NCBI GenBank assembly: GCA_027063065.1
Contig: JAMOSO010000007.1
Span: forward strand, 8,918-72,917
Length of the DNA: 64,000 bases
Reading direction: 5' to 3'
From: Planctomycetota bacterium
GTDB lineage: Bacteria; Planctomycetota; JAMOSO01
In this document: positions 8,514 to 17,164 of the stretch, in pieces
Layout of the letters: every line of letters begins with the position of its first letter
How positions within the stretch are numbered: the stretch's first letter is position 1
The notes under the pieces: model-generated
What the model saw: only the letters and a program-made list of their open reading frames with translations
What the model was told of the DNA's origin: nothing
Database searches by the model: none
Program-made: the position numbers and the translations under genes

Positions 8514-9260
8514 ATGTGGGCTATAGCATGTCATACTTTGTATAAGGTCAAAGAGCCAGCTTTTGTATTATTGTTATTTGTAGGTGCTTTATTGGCTTGG
8601 TTTACTAAAGATATGGGTTGTATTTCGTTGATTGGTGAAGGTATTCATCGAGATAATATATTAATAGGTACAGTTATAATATTATCTTTTGGTGTAGTGG
8701 TGGCTTTGTTAGTAGGAGCAACAGAAATACCTAAGGATATGGACGCTAATATGATAGCAATTTTTTTAGGAAAATCTCTAAAACGAGAAGCGTATATTTT
8801 AGGTAAGGTAATAGGAGTTGCCATTTTAATTGTTAGCTGTTCAGGATTTTGGCTAACTTTACTTTTGTTAAGTCGTTATTGTTTTACGTTTGATAATGCA
8901 ATCGAGGCTATGTCGTTTGTTGATATTTGTAGTCAATATTTCAGCTTACTTTTATTATTGCCTGTTTGTGCGCTTGCCATTTGTACATCGTGTTTATTTG
9001 GTGATTTGGGTGCTATGATTTTTAGTTTTATTTATATGGGTTGTTCTTTATTGGTGAGCATTGTACCTTATATTTTAAAAATAGTTCCAAAGCCAATTAA
9101 TTATATATTAGAAATACCTTATTATTTAGTGCCTAATGTTATGTATTTTGTCAGTAGTTTAGATGTCATAGGTTTTTTATATTTGGTTATGTATGCTTTA
9201 GTTATAGGTATGTGTTTTGTATTGATTGCACAAAATGTATTTAACAAGGCGGAGTTATAG
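8514..9260 (+). CDS. Second ABC-2 type permease of the operon
   Basis: About 248 aa from ATG at 8514, one base after the preceding stop. A longer open frame upstream overlaps the previous gene and lacks the hydrophobic start. About six membrane segments, with the signature KDMDANMIAIFLGKSL..EAYILGKVIG after the second one, as in the other permeases of this window. It probably forms a heterodimer with the permease at 6079 under the single ATPase at 5129. It ends the operon; a 126-bp AT-rich gap follows. Confidence 0.75.
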   Translation: MWAIACHTLYKVKEPAFVLLLFVGALLAWFTKDMGCISLIGEGIHRDNILIGTVIILSFGVVVALLVGATEIPKDMDANMIAIFLGKSLKREAYILGKVIGVAILIVSCSGFWLTLLLLSRYCFTFDNAIEAMSFVDICSQYFSLLLLLPVCALAICTSCLFGDLGAMIFSFIYMGCSLLVSIVPYILKIVPKPINYILEIPYYLVPNVMYFVSSLDVIGFLYLVMYALVIGMCFVLIAQNVFNKAEL

Positions 9261-9386
9261 GGCGCATTTAAATCTTTTGTACTGTGATAAATTTCTTGAG
9301 AATAGGCATAACTTGTGTATCATTGTAATTTTATTATATTCGCTGTTTATGCTTTTGCGTATACAGTTTTGTTTTGAAAGAAATAT

Positions 9387-11153
9387 ATGAATCCACATAC
9401 TTTTCATATCCCAGTACTTGGGACAGCCTTTACCATAGATACACCTATTAAGGTGGCTCGTTTTGGTATATCTTCTGTTATATCTTTAGCGGATGACTTT
9501 TTAATTGAAGATATGCGTAAAGTTTATGCTACCAAGTATTCTCAAGAATATACTCGTATTGAAAATAATGCTGAAGATGCTAGGGCACGTCGTATTACCA
9601 GTTATTTAAATTTAGTGAATTATATTGTTAATCAACAAATAGAAAATTTAAAACAAGAAGAATTTAAAGCTGATACTGAAATTACTAAGTATTTTGAATT
9701 ATTACCCGATGGTGTTTTAAAAACTAAATATCAAGCTATGTTAAATGCTTCGGCATCTGATAGACACAAATTAGAAGAAGAGTTGCGAGGAGCTATTAGG
9801 CCAGGTCGTATTGATGTTAATATTATGACTAAACTAGATAGGGATAATTATAAAAATCGTCAAAAGTTACCTTCTGAATTTAGTGATGCTTTAGCTGGCT
9901 TGCGTGGTTTTGCCCAAAGTGATTTAAGTAATGCGTGTGTTGTGTTTTCGGCTGGAATGAATCCTCGATTGTATGGTTATGCTACAGAATTTAAAGATTT
10001 TTATCCAAATGAAGAAGGCGTCATTAAAAAAGGTATTATACTTAAGGTAAGTGATTATCGTTCTACAGCTACGCAAGGTAAATTTTTAGCCAAGCGTGGT
10101 TTGTGGGTACAAGAATATAGGATAGAATCAGGCCTTAATTGTGGTGGTCACGCATTTGCTACTGCTGGGCTATTAATGGGACCAATATTACAAGAATTTA
10201 AAGATAATCGTGATGATTTGCAGGCAAAGCTTGTTAAAATTTGGTTAAAGGGCATTGATAAGCAAAAGCATCAGGCTCATGGTTTAGAACCTAAGTTTGG
10301 CATTACTTATCAGGGAGGTTTAGGTAGTGCCCAAGAAAATAAATTTCTATGTACTTATTATAATTTAGAAGGTACTGGGTGGGGAACTCCATTTATGTTG
10401 GTACCAGAGGCTATCACAATAGATGATGATCATTTGTTAAAATTAGCTAAAGCTAAAACAGGTGATGTGTGCTTAAGTAAGGCGTCTCCATTAGGTGTGC
10501 CATTTTGGTTATTAAAGGCATCTTCTAGTGAAGACGAGCGCAAACAACGTATATCTGCAAATAAATCTGGTAGTCCTTGTCCTCAGGGTATATTAAAATT
10601 TGATACGGAATTTACTGAAGTGCCTATTTGTACGGCATCAAGGGGTTATCAAAATTTAAAATTAAAACAATTACAAGATGCTAATTTAAGTGATGAACAA
10701 AGAGCAGAATTAATAGACGATGTTTTATGTAAAAGTTGTATTTGTAAAGATTTAGGTGGCTCAGCTCAGCTGATATATAATGTTGTAAAACAGGTGGCCA
10801 TTACTGTGTGCTCAGGGCCTAATATTGTAAATTTTTCGCAAACAGCAACTTTGCAAGAAATGGTGGATTTTATTTATGGTCGAGTGAGTGGTTTAGCAGA
10901 TTCTGATCGTCCGCATGTATTTTTAAATGAATTAAATATTTATATTGAATATTTCCGCACAGAATGGCATCGTTTTTCTATTGGGTTGTTAGACAAGAAA
11001 GATACTTATTTTAAAGAATTCCAACAAAATTTATTAAATGGTGTTGAATATTATAAAAATATTACTGAAAATTTTATGGAAGATACACGTAGTACATTTT
11101 TGACAAGATTAGATGCTTTGCGCCGTGAAGTGGAACATTTAATTCCTGTATAG
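9387..11153 (+). CDS. Large conserved protein of unknown function, possible FMN/Fe-S enzyme
   Basis: 588 aa, no signal peptide or membrane segment. The start MNPHTFHIPVLGTAFTIDTP.KVARFGISSVISL looks like the first strand and loop of a flavin-dependent TIM barrel, and ESGLNCGGHAFAT near residue 245 recalls glutamate-synthase-like FMN domains; both are resemblances only. The last third has Cys in SPCPQG, PICTASRGYQ and CKSCICKDLGG, a spacing that could bind a metal or Fe-S cluster. I recall similar uncharacterised proteins in Bacteroidota, but I cannot name a family. It is monocistronic, with a convergent zinc-ribbon gene starting four bases after its stop. Confidence 0.5.
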   Translation: MNPHTFHIPVLGTAFTIDTPIKVARFGISSVISLADDFLIEDMRKVYATKYSQEYTRIENNAEDARARRITSYLNLVNYIVNQQIENLKQEEFKADTEITKYFELLPDGVLKTKYQAMLNASASDRHKLEEELRGAIRPGRIDVNIMTKLDRDNYKNRQKLPSEFSDALAGLRGFAQSDLSNACVVFSAGMNPRLYGYATEFKDFYPNEEGVIKKGIILKVSDYRSTATQGKFLAKRGLWVQEYRIESGLNCGGHAFATAGLLMGPILQEFKDNRDDLQAKLVKIWLKGIDKQKHQAHGLEPKFGITYQGGLGSAQENKFLCTYYNLEGTGWGTPFMLVPEAITIDDDHLLKLAKAKTGDVCLSKASPLGVPFWLLKASSSEDERKQRISANKSGSPCPQGILKFDTEFTEVPICTASRGYQNLKLKQLQDANLSDEQRAELIDDVLCKSCICKDLGGSAQLIYNVVKQVAITVCSGPNIVNFSQTATLQEMVDFIYGRVSGLADSDRPHVFLNELNIYIEYFRTEWHRFSIGLLDKKDTYFKEFQQNLLNGVEYYKNITENFMEDTRSTFLTRLDALRREVEHLIPV

Positions 11154-11157
11154 TCTT

Positions 11158-11445
11158 TTATATATCTAAAGCAGCTAATTGTTGTATAAAATATTGGTAT
11201 AATATTTTTAATGCTAAAAAAGACGCTATGGTTATTGTTGTGCATAAAATAGTGATTATAACTTTAGTTGCTTTTTTGTATGTGGGATGAAACCAAATAA
11301 GCGGCAACATCAAAGGACCTACACATAAAAAAGAAAATACGATATTTGGAGTTCTATAATACCATCTAATTTGATTGCATCCGCAAAAACGACATTTAAT
11401 AGCAGCATCTTGAATTTCTTCAGCACAAAAGAGGCATTTTTTCAT
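11158..11445 (-). CDS. Small zinc-ribbon membrane protein
   Basis: 95 aa from ATG at 11445 (a TTG four codons upstream is less likely). The N-terminus is a compact ribbon, CLFCAEEIQDAAIKCRFCG, of the kind often fused to membrane domains, and is followed by two hydrophobic segments near 35-55 and 63-85. Small ribbon-plus-two-helix proteins are common in bacteria and have no agreed function. It is convergent with the 588-aa gene and downstream of nrdJ, separated from nrdJ by a predicted terminator. Confidence 0.6.
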   Translation of the reverse strand: MKKCLFCAEEIQDAAIKCRFCGCNQIRWYYRTPNIVFSFLCVGPLMLPLIWFHPTYKKATKVIITILCTTITIASFLALKILYQYFIQQLAALDI

Positions 11446-11463
11446 TGTTTTTTCCAATTAAAT

Positions 11464-11495
11464 AAAAAGGCCAGTTACTTATAACTGACCTTTTT
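11464..11495 (-). terminator. Predicted terminator after nrdJ
   Basis: Inverted repeat: AAAAAGG-C-CAGTTA, loop CTTA, then TAACTG-A-CCTTTTT, with one C/A mismatch. On the minus strand the hairpin is followed by a run of T. It lies between nrdJ and the small zinc-ribbon gene. Confidence 0.7.
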
Positions 11496-11507
11496 ATAAA
11501 GTTTAAT

Positions 11508-11529
11508 AAAATATCATATATGATATTTT
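11508..11529. repeat. 22-bp perfect palindrome at the nrdJ stop codon
   Basis: The sequence AAAATATCATA and its exact reverse complement abut without a spacer, covering the TAA of nrdJ. It could add to termination or be a protein site; in AT-rich DNA it may also be chance. Confidence 0.6.
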
Positions 11530-13936
11530 AGCTACATTTACTAAATCCACAACTATGACATTTTGCACAACCTTCGGCCATTACAAGTTCTCCAGCACAT
11601 TCTGGGCATTTTAGCTTAAAAGCTGTATTTGCTGTGGTTTCTTTGGCGCCCATATCATCACCCATAGTTCTAAGGCCTTTAGATACTTGGCTTAAATCAC
11701 TTTCGCCAAGCAGTAAGGCTTTTAAGCCACTATCTTTTTTGGCATGTTGATATTTTTGAATAGCTTTCGCTAACCCGTCTGCCAATGATGTAATACGGCC
11801 ATCTTTGGTTGATATGGATAGGCTAGAGCCGATTCCTTCTAGTTGTTTTACAACATCGTTAAGACTGCCTTCAACACGTAAATATAAGCTCATAAGGCGA
11901 CACATAGCCTCTAGATCAGAACATGCCACATCACCACCTTTGCCTAATTGCGCAAATACTTCACGTTCTTTTCCAGATATTGGATCTACAACAATTTTTA
12001 CATGCATATTACCAAACGGAGTCATTTGTTTAATGCGAATAGCTGTAAGGATGTCTGGTAAACGCATAGGCTTAACAAAACCATCTTTGGTTAATTTTAA
12101 GGTAGATGTAGCTGGGATTACTTCTTTTTTAGTTTCTTTTTTCTTTTCAGTTAATGCCATAGGTTGATTGTCACGACATCCATCGCGGTATACAGTAACG
12201 CCTTTGCATTTTTGTTCCCAAGCTTGCACATATATATCGCTAACTTCTTGTATGGTAGCTTCATGAGGGAAATTAGTAGTTTTAGATATGGCACTATCAC
12301 AGTGTTTTTGAAAAGCAGCTTGCATTTTTACATGCCATTCAGGAGTTATGTCGCGTGCGGTTACAAAAACTTTTTTGATATCTTCTGGGATACCATCAAT
12401 TTGAGATATAGAACCTAATTCACAGATGCGATCTAATAATTTTTGAGAATGGATGCCAAGTTTTTTAGAAACTGTTTCAAATTGTTCGTTTACTTCTGTC
12501 AGACGTTGACCATCTAATACATTACGATGAAAAGCCAATGAAAATAATGGCTCGATGCCACAAGAACAGTTGGCAATAATTGAGATCGTACCTGTAGGTG
12601 CTAATGTGGTTGTGCAGGCATTGCGCATTTTGCGTTTGTTTTTTTCCCATATAGAGCCTTTCCAATTAGGAAAACACCCACGATCATCGGCTAATTTTTC
12701 TGAAACAGCATGAGATTCATCGTTTAAAAACTTCATTACTTTTTCAGCAAATTTTACCCCTTCTGATGAATTATAAGGGATGCCCATGGCGTATAAAGTG
12801 TCGCCAAAACCCATTAACCCTAAACCTATTTTGCGATTATTTTTAGCTATATCTTCAATTTCTTTTATTGGGTAATTATTGGCATCAATTACATTATCTA
12901 AAAATCTAGTTGACAGATGTATGGTGTTTTTTAGCGAGTCCCAATTAAAATTTGCTATGCCATTCTCGTCTTTTTCAACAAATTTACAGATGTTGATAGA
13001 TCCTAAATTGCAAGATTCGTAAGGCAATAATGGTTGTTCTCCGCATGGATTAGTCGCTTCGATTTTGCCGATATGTGGCGTGGGGTTTTTGCGGTTTACT
13101 TCGTCAATAAAAATAATACCTGGTTCACCTGTATTCCAAGCTTTTTGTACGATTTCATCATATATTTCTTTGACAGACCAGTTGCCTCCGTTGTCTTTGG
13201 GTATATTAGATGCTTCGCCAGTGCGTGGATTATAGCATACATGGTCGCTATTTGGATTGTCTTTTAAATTTTGCATAAATTCATCAGTAACCGATACAGA
13301 TAAATTAAAATTAGTTAAATTGGTTAAATTTTCTTTGACATTAATAAAATCGACAATATCTGGATGGTCAATACGCATCATGCCCATATTGGCGCCACGA
13401 CGAAAAGCTCCCTGTTGAATAGCGTTGGTGGCCTCAGAAAATACCTTCATAAAAGAAAGAGGTCCTGAAGTAGTGCCTCCTGATGAGCGTACAATATCAT
13501 TTTTAGGACGTAAATTGGCAAAGCTAAAACCTGTTCCGCCGCCGGCTTTTTGGATAAGAGCAGTGTTTTTAATGCTGGTAAAAATACCGTCAATACTGTC
13601 CTCAACGGGTAAAACAAAACAGGCGCTTAACATACCCATACTTCTACCGGCATTCATTAGAGTAGGCGAGTTAGGCATAAAACGTCCAGATACCATCAAA
13701 TCATAAAATTCTTGTTTGACTGTTTCTATGGCGCCTTCGGATAGACCGTAATTTTTTTCAACATCAGCTATGACGGTGGCAACTCTGTTAAATAGTTCCG
13801 CTGGGGTTTCAATAGGTTTGCCATTGTCGTCTTTTGCAAGATAACGAGCTTTTAAAACAGCCTCTGCATTTTTGGTAATGGCATATGTTGATTTGTCCCC
13901 TGCAACTCTATTTGTACTAGTTTTCACAGCCTCCAT
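11528..13936 (-). CDS. nrdJ: Adenosylcobalamin-dependent (class II) ribonucleoside-diphosphate reductase
   Basis: 802 aa. It converts ribonucleotides to deoxyribonucleotides using coenzyme B12 radical chemistry, so it needs no oxygen and no NrdB subunit. Visible signatures: SPTLMNAG...LSACFVLP with the first redox Cys near 106, QKAGGGTGFSF, NPCGEQPLLPYESCNLGSI (active-site Cys and Glu), a barrel end with APTGTISIIA, and a C-terminal Cys-rich tail (CPECAG...CAKCHSCGFSKCS) that relays reducing power. The region near 600-740 is the extended NrdJ insertion. A strong Shine-Dalgarno (AAAGGAG) precedes the ATG. The 200-nt leader carries a pair of NrdR-like boxes. A CobT homologue at 35875 fits a B12-dependent organism. 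Confidence 0.95.
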   Translation of the reverse strand: MEAVKTSTNRVAGDKSTYAITKNAEAVLKARYLAKDDNGKPIETPAELFNRVATVIADVEKNYGLSEGAIETVKQEFYDLMVSGRFMPNSPTLMNAGRSMGMLSACFVLPVEDSIDGIFTSIKNTALIQKAGGGTGFSFANLRPKNDIVRSSGGTTSGPLSFMKVFSEATNAIQQGAFRRGANMGMMRIDHPDIVDFINVKENLTNLTNFNLSVSVTDEFMQNLKDNPNSDHVCYNPRTGEASNIPKDNGGNWSVKEIYDEIVQKAWNTGEPGIIFIDEVNRKNPTPHIGKIEATNPCGEQPLLPYESCNLGSINICKFVEKDENGIANFNWDSLKNTIHLSTRFLDNVIDANNYPIKEIEDIAKNNRKIGLGLMGFGDTLYAMGIPYNSSEGVKFAEKVMKFLNDESHAVSEKLADDRGCFPNWKGSIWEKNKRKMRNACTTTLAPTGTISIIANCSCGIEPLFSLAFHRNVLDGQRLTEVNEQFETVSKKLGIHSQKLLDRICELGSISQIDGIPEDIKKVFVTARDITPEWHVKMQAAFQKHCDSAISKTTNFPHEATIQEVSDIYVQAWEQKCKGVTVYRDGCRDNQPMALTEKKKETKKEVIPATSTLKLTKDGFVKPMRLPDILTAIRIKQMTPFGNMHVKIVVDPISGKEREVFAQLGKGGDVACSDLEAMCRLMSLYLRVEGSLNDVVKQLEGIGSSLSISTKDGRITSLADGLAKAIQKYQHAKKDSGLKALLLGESDLSQVSKGLRTMGDDMGAKETTANTAFKLKCPECAGELVMAEGCAKCHSCGFSKCS

Positions 13937-14138
13937 CGAAGCTCCTTTATAAGAAAATGGTTAAATTATTGTTTGTCTATGCAAGATTGTTGCAAAGAAA
14001 GTTGTACTTAAAACTTGTGCAAAATTTATCAGCTTTATAAAAAATGACAAGTAAAAACCAATCAAATGCGTAAGACGTTATGCTGAAAGTGTTTAAGTAA
14101 TGTTAGCCTTATTTGCAAAGTTGTTTTTGTACAGTTTC

Positions 14139-14187
14139 ATACTATATATGGTATATGCTTATTGTTTTTAAGCCCTGTATATAGTGG
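14139..14187 (-). promoter_or_regulatory. Pair of NrdR-like boxes upstream of nrdJ
   Basis: On the minus strand, CCACTATATACAGGGC (14187-14172) and ATACCATATATAGTAT (14154-14139) each match the 16-bp NrdR consensus acaCwAtATaTwGtgt at most positions. Start-to-start spacing is 33 bp, about three helical turns, as expected for cooperative NrdR binding. The boxes lie about 200-250 bp upstream of the nrdJ ATG. The TATATA in the first box could also act as a -10. No nrdR gene is in the window. Confidence 0.7.
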
Positions 14188-14232
14188 TCGTTTTTGTTGT
14201 TGACAGACTCTAACCTCTAAGAGAGCAAGGGT

Positions 14233-14757
14233 TTAGGGTGATGATGTATATTTTTTTGCCAGTGCTTGGTATTTATTTGCCCACTTTATATGAGTTTGTA
14301 TAGTATGTGGCTCTAAGTTTTTAATTGTTTTGCCAGGAACGCCTACGACCATTGATCCAGGGGTAATAATTTGCCCTTCGCGTATTAATGCACCCGCACC
14401 AATTACGCTACCTTGTCCAATAATAGCCCCAGATAATACTATGGCGCCTATGCCTATTAAGCAGGCGTTTTCTACTACACAACCATGCAAATTAACATTG
14501 TGTCCAATGGTACAGTTGTTTCCTATAATACATGGATGGTTATTGCTAACGTGTAATACACTACCGTCTTGAATATTTGTATTATCACCAATTTGAATAT
14601 GATTGATATCAGCTCTTAATACAGCATTGTACCATATGGAGCTATTGTTACCTATTTTTACATCGCCAATAATTTTGGCTCCATCGGCGATAAATATACT
14701 TGAATGAAATGTTGGAATAGAGGTATTAATATTTATGGGTAAATCAGTAGCTGTCAT
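14233..14757 (-). CDS. Gamma-class carbonic anhydrase family protein
   Basis: 174 aa, the usual length for the short (CamH/YrdA-like) members. It is a left-handed beta helix of hexapeptide repeats (IIGDVKIG, SSIWYNAVLRAD, IQIGDNTNIQDGSVLH and others) ending in a helix. The three expected zinc-ligand histidines are visible at about 69 (SVLHV), 86 (TIGHN) and 91 (NLHGC). Proteins of this kind bind metal and trimerise; many have weak or no carbonic anhydrase activity, so the reaction is uncertain. It is transcribed in the same direction as nrdJ but separated from it by the 296-bp regulatory gap, and is divergent from the recombinase gene. Confidence 0.88.
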   Translation of the reverse strand: MTATDLPININTSIPTFHSSIFIADGAKIIGDVKIGNNSSIWYNAVLRADINHIQIGDNTNIQDGSVLHVSNNHPCIIGNNCTIGHNVNLHGCVVENACLIGIGAIVLSGAIIGQGSVIGAGALIREGQIITPGSMVVGVPGKTIKNLEPHTIQTHIKWANKYQALAKKYTSSP

Positions 14758-14801
14758 TAGTTAGTTCTCCAAAAAAAAAAGTTATCTGTTATACTACATA
14801 A

Positions 14802-15884
14802 ATGTCTATAAACAATGAAGCAAGAGATTTAGCACAAAGTATATCACAATTGGGTTCACATAGTGCTTTAGAAGAAATGCGTCATTTAAAAGGTGAGGCA
14901 TTAGTTAAACGTTATTTAGAATTTTTAGCTAATTGCACCCTTGAAACAGTACATAGTTATCAAGTGCATTTAATGCAGTTTTTTGAAGTAATTGGTACAG
15001 ATGATATAGGCAAAGTTGATGGTGAAGCAGTTGCGGATTATATTTTTCATCTCAAGCAAGAAAATTACGCTCAAGATTCGATTAAATTAAAAATCGGACG
15101 CGTGATGGGTTTTTTGCGTTTTTGTAATGATTTAAATATGCTAAATTTCCCATTGGGCTTGTTATCTCATTTAATTAAAGCACCTAGAGTTCATACAAAA
15201 GAGTTAAGCAGTAAAGATATCTTTGATTTGGGTGATATAGAAAAGTTGGCAATGTATTTTAATACACGCATTTCTCAAGCTACTGTAGAAAACAATTTAA
15301 AAGCCATGCGTTTGGCATGGAGAGATAGGTTGATTTTTACGATAGGTCTTAATACTGGCATTCGAGTTAGTGAGATATCTAATATCCAAATTAAGGATAT
15401 GATTCAATATAATGGAAAATGGTATATTAAGATTATTGGTAAGGGCTCTAAACATTTTGATGTTCCTTTATTAGGTAGAGATTTAACAGAGGTTATTAAA
15501 CCATATTTACAAATTACAAAACGCACGATGGGTGATAGAGATAGTTATTTATTAATGAGTGATAGATCTAAAGGTTTAAAACCTCTTAATCGTACAGCTA
15601 TTTTTAAAGTAATTAAAAAGGTATGTTTAGAAGCAGAGATATATAAAAATTTATCACCCCATTCTTTGCGTCATACCTTTGCTACAAATTTAGCCTTGCA
15701 GGGTGCCGATATTCATACGGTTAAAGAAGCTTTACATCATGAAAGTATCACTACTTCAGAGCGATATATTCATATGGCTCAGCAGTTAAAGGATAAAATC
15801 CGTAATTATATACCAGGTGTGGTATTAAATGCGCAAAAGGGTGGGGAAGTTTATATTAATTATCATGCAGGTTATAATTTATAA
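14802..15884 (+). CDS. Xer-type tyrosine recombinase
   Basis: 360 aa. An N-terminal SAM-like core-binding domain (about 30-125) precedes the catalytic domain. The full catalytic set is present: Arg188 (NTGIRVSE), Lys214 (IIGKGSK), His287-x-x-Arg290 (HSLRHTF), His313 (LHHESI) and the nucleophile Tyr322 (ERYIHM). Housekeeping XerC/XerD are near 300 aa; this one has about 30 extra N-terminal residues and a short C-terminal tail. It is followed after 2 bp by pcnB, so it sits in a chromosomal operon with no attachment site or mobile-element genes nearby. That favours chromosome-dimer resolution over phage integration, but I cannot tell XerC from XerD. Confidence 0.85.
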   Translation: MSINNEARDLAQSISQLGSHSALEEMRHLKGEALVKRYLEFLANCTLETVHSYQVHLMQFFEVIGTDDIGKVDGEAVADYIFHLKQENYAQDSIKLKIGRVMGFLRFCNDLNMLNFPLGLLSHLIKAPRVHTKELSSKDIFDLGDIEKLAMYFNTRISQATVENNLKAMRLAWRDRLIFTIGLNTGIRVSEISNIQIKDMIQYNGKWYIKIIGKGSKHFDVPLLGRDLTEVIKPYLQITKRTMGDRDSYLLMSDRSKGLKPLNRTAIFKVIKKVCLEAEIYKNLSPHSLRHTFATNLALQGADIHTVKEALHHESITTSERYIHMAQQLKDKIRNYIPGVVLNAQKGGEVYINYHAGYNL

Positions 15885-15886
15885 AT

Positions 15887-17128
15887 ATGTCTGAACCAAT
15901 GTTTTTATCCCGTGATAAGCATCCAATATCTCGTAAAGATATTGATAAGGGTGTATTACATATTTTATATACATTAAAAGATTCACGTTTTAGAGCCACT
16001 TTGGTTGGCGGATGTATTAGGGATATGTTATGCGGTTTAAAGCCAAAAGATTTTGATATAGCTACTGATGCGCCTCCAGAGAAAATCAGACGGTTATTTA
16101 GGCGTTGTTATATTATAGGTCGTCGTTTTAGGTTGGCGCATGTATATACCTCTAAAAATGACTTTGTTGAAGTGGCTACATATCGAGGCCCTGTTGATCA
16201 GGACGCAAAAGAAAATCAAATGCATCCCCAAGCTAATAATACTTATGGTAGTATTTCTGAAGATGCCCTGCGCAGGGATTTTACTATCAATGCGTTATAT
16301 TATGATATCAATGGCTTTAGTATTATTGATTATGTTGGTGGCTTAGATGATATTAAAAATAAAATTGTGAGGATGATAGGTGATCCGTATCAGCGAATTT
16401 TAGAAGATCCAGTGCGTATAATACGCGCTGTAAAATATGCTGCTAAATTAGATTTTAATATCGAACCAGTTTTATTGACACAGTGTCAAAATTTAATTCC
16501 AGAGCTTATTAAAACTAATACTGTTAGACGTTTAGAAGAATTGTATAAAATATTAAATAGTGGCTATAGTGCGCCAGTTTTTAAGTTATTACATAAAATA
16601 GACGCTATTAACGCCATTGCCCCACAGTGTGATAAGAATATAGATTTATTAATAACTAGATTGCGTTTACTAGATGAGTCGATTGCCAATGGTAATAAAT
16701 TTTCTAGGGGTGTTTTAATTGGCTTATTATATTATCAACGCATTTTAGGTGCTTTGCATACTAAGCAGGCACAATTAGGTAAACGTATAGATGCTACATC
16801 TTTTTATTATGATGAGTTTACACCTATTGCTATTAGTATTAGTTTACCTAAAGTCGATCGTGAGATTATGCGTAGTGTTTTAATGCAACAAGATATTTTT
16901 AAAAACCCTTATGAGCGCTCGTTTAATAAAAAGCGTTTTGTACAATCTCGCAATTTTAAAGACGCATTTGATTTATTTAAAATTTTAAATAACGCAGATG
17001 AAAACTCAGAAATATTTGAGTTTTGGTATGATTTAATCGATAAAATACCACCCTTGCCAGATAAGCCAAAAACCAAAAAAAAGGCCAATCGCTATAAGCG
17101 TAAACGTCGCAAGCCACCTGTTAAATAA
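15887..17128 (+). CDS. pcnB: Poly(A) polymerase I / tRNA nucleotidyltransferase family protein
   Basis: 413 aa. Class II nucleotidyltransferase head: LVGGCIRDMLCG at 39-50, DFDIAT at 55-60 with the two metal-binding aspartates, RRFRLAHV near 80-87, LRRDFTINAL and RVIRAVKYAAKL (readable as VRIIRAVKYAAKL). The RRFRLAHV motif and the long basic tail (KKKANRYKRKRRK) are typical of bacterial PcnB rather than CCA-adding enzyme, though a CCA-adding role cannot be excluded without other family members to compare. PcnB adds 3' poly(A) tails that promote RNA decay. It is translationally adjacent to the recombinase gene. Confidence 0.82.
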   Translation: MSEPMFLSRDKHPISRKDIDKGVLHILYTLKDSRFRATLVGGCIRDMLCGLKPKDFDIATDAPPEKIRRLFRRCYIIGRRFRLAHVYTSKNDFVEVATYRGPVDQDAKENQMHPQANNTYGSISEDALRRDFTINALYYDINGFSIIDYVGGLDDIKNKIVRMIGDPYQRILEDPVRIIRAVKYAAKLDFNIEPVLLTQCQNLIPELIKTNTVRRLEELYKILNSGYSAPVFKLLHKIDAINAIAPQCDKNIDLLITRLRLLDESIANGNKFSRGVLIGLLYYQRILGALHTKQAQLGKRIDATSFYYDEFTPIAISISLPKVDREIMRSVLMQQDIFKNPYERSFNKKRFVQSRNFKDAFDLFKILNNADENSEIFEFWYDLIDKIPPLPDKPKTKKKANRYKRKRRKPPVK

Positions 17129-17134
17129 CAGGTG
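17115..17134 (+). terminator. Hairpin at the end of pcnB
   Basis: Perfect inverted repeat CACCTGTT / AACAGGTG with a 4-base loop, overlapping the pcnB stop codon. No T tract follows, so intrinsic termination is doubtful; it sits between two convergent genes. Confidence 0.35.
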
Positions 17135-17164
17135 CAATAAGGCTAGATTGCCTTAGCGATTAAT

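Noticed and set aside
13937-14232. Cobalamin riboswitch upstream of nrdJ
   Set aside because: I looked for a B12-box-like GCCACTG segment and stem arrangement and saw none. The NrdR boxes explain the clearest signal.
14802-15884. Phage or integrative-element integrase
   Set aside because: No attachment repeats, tRNA or mobile-element genes nearby, and it is operonic with pcnB.
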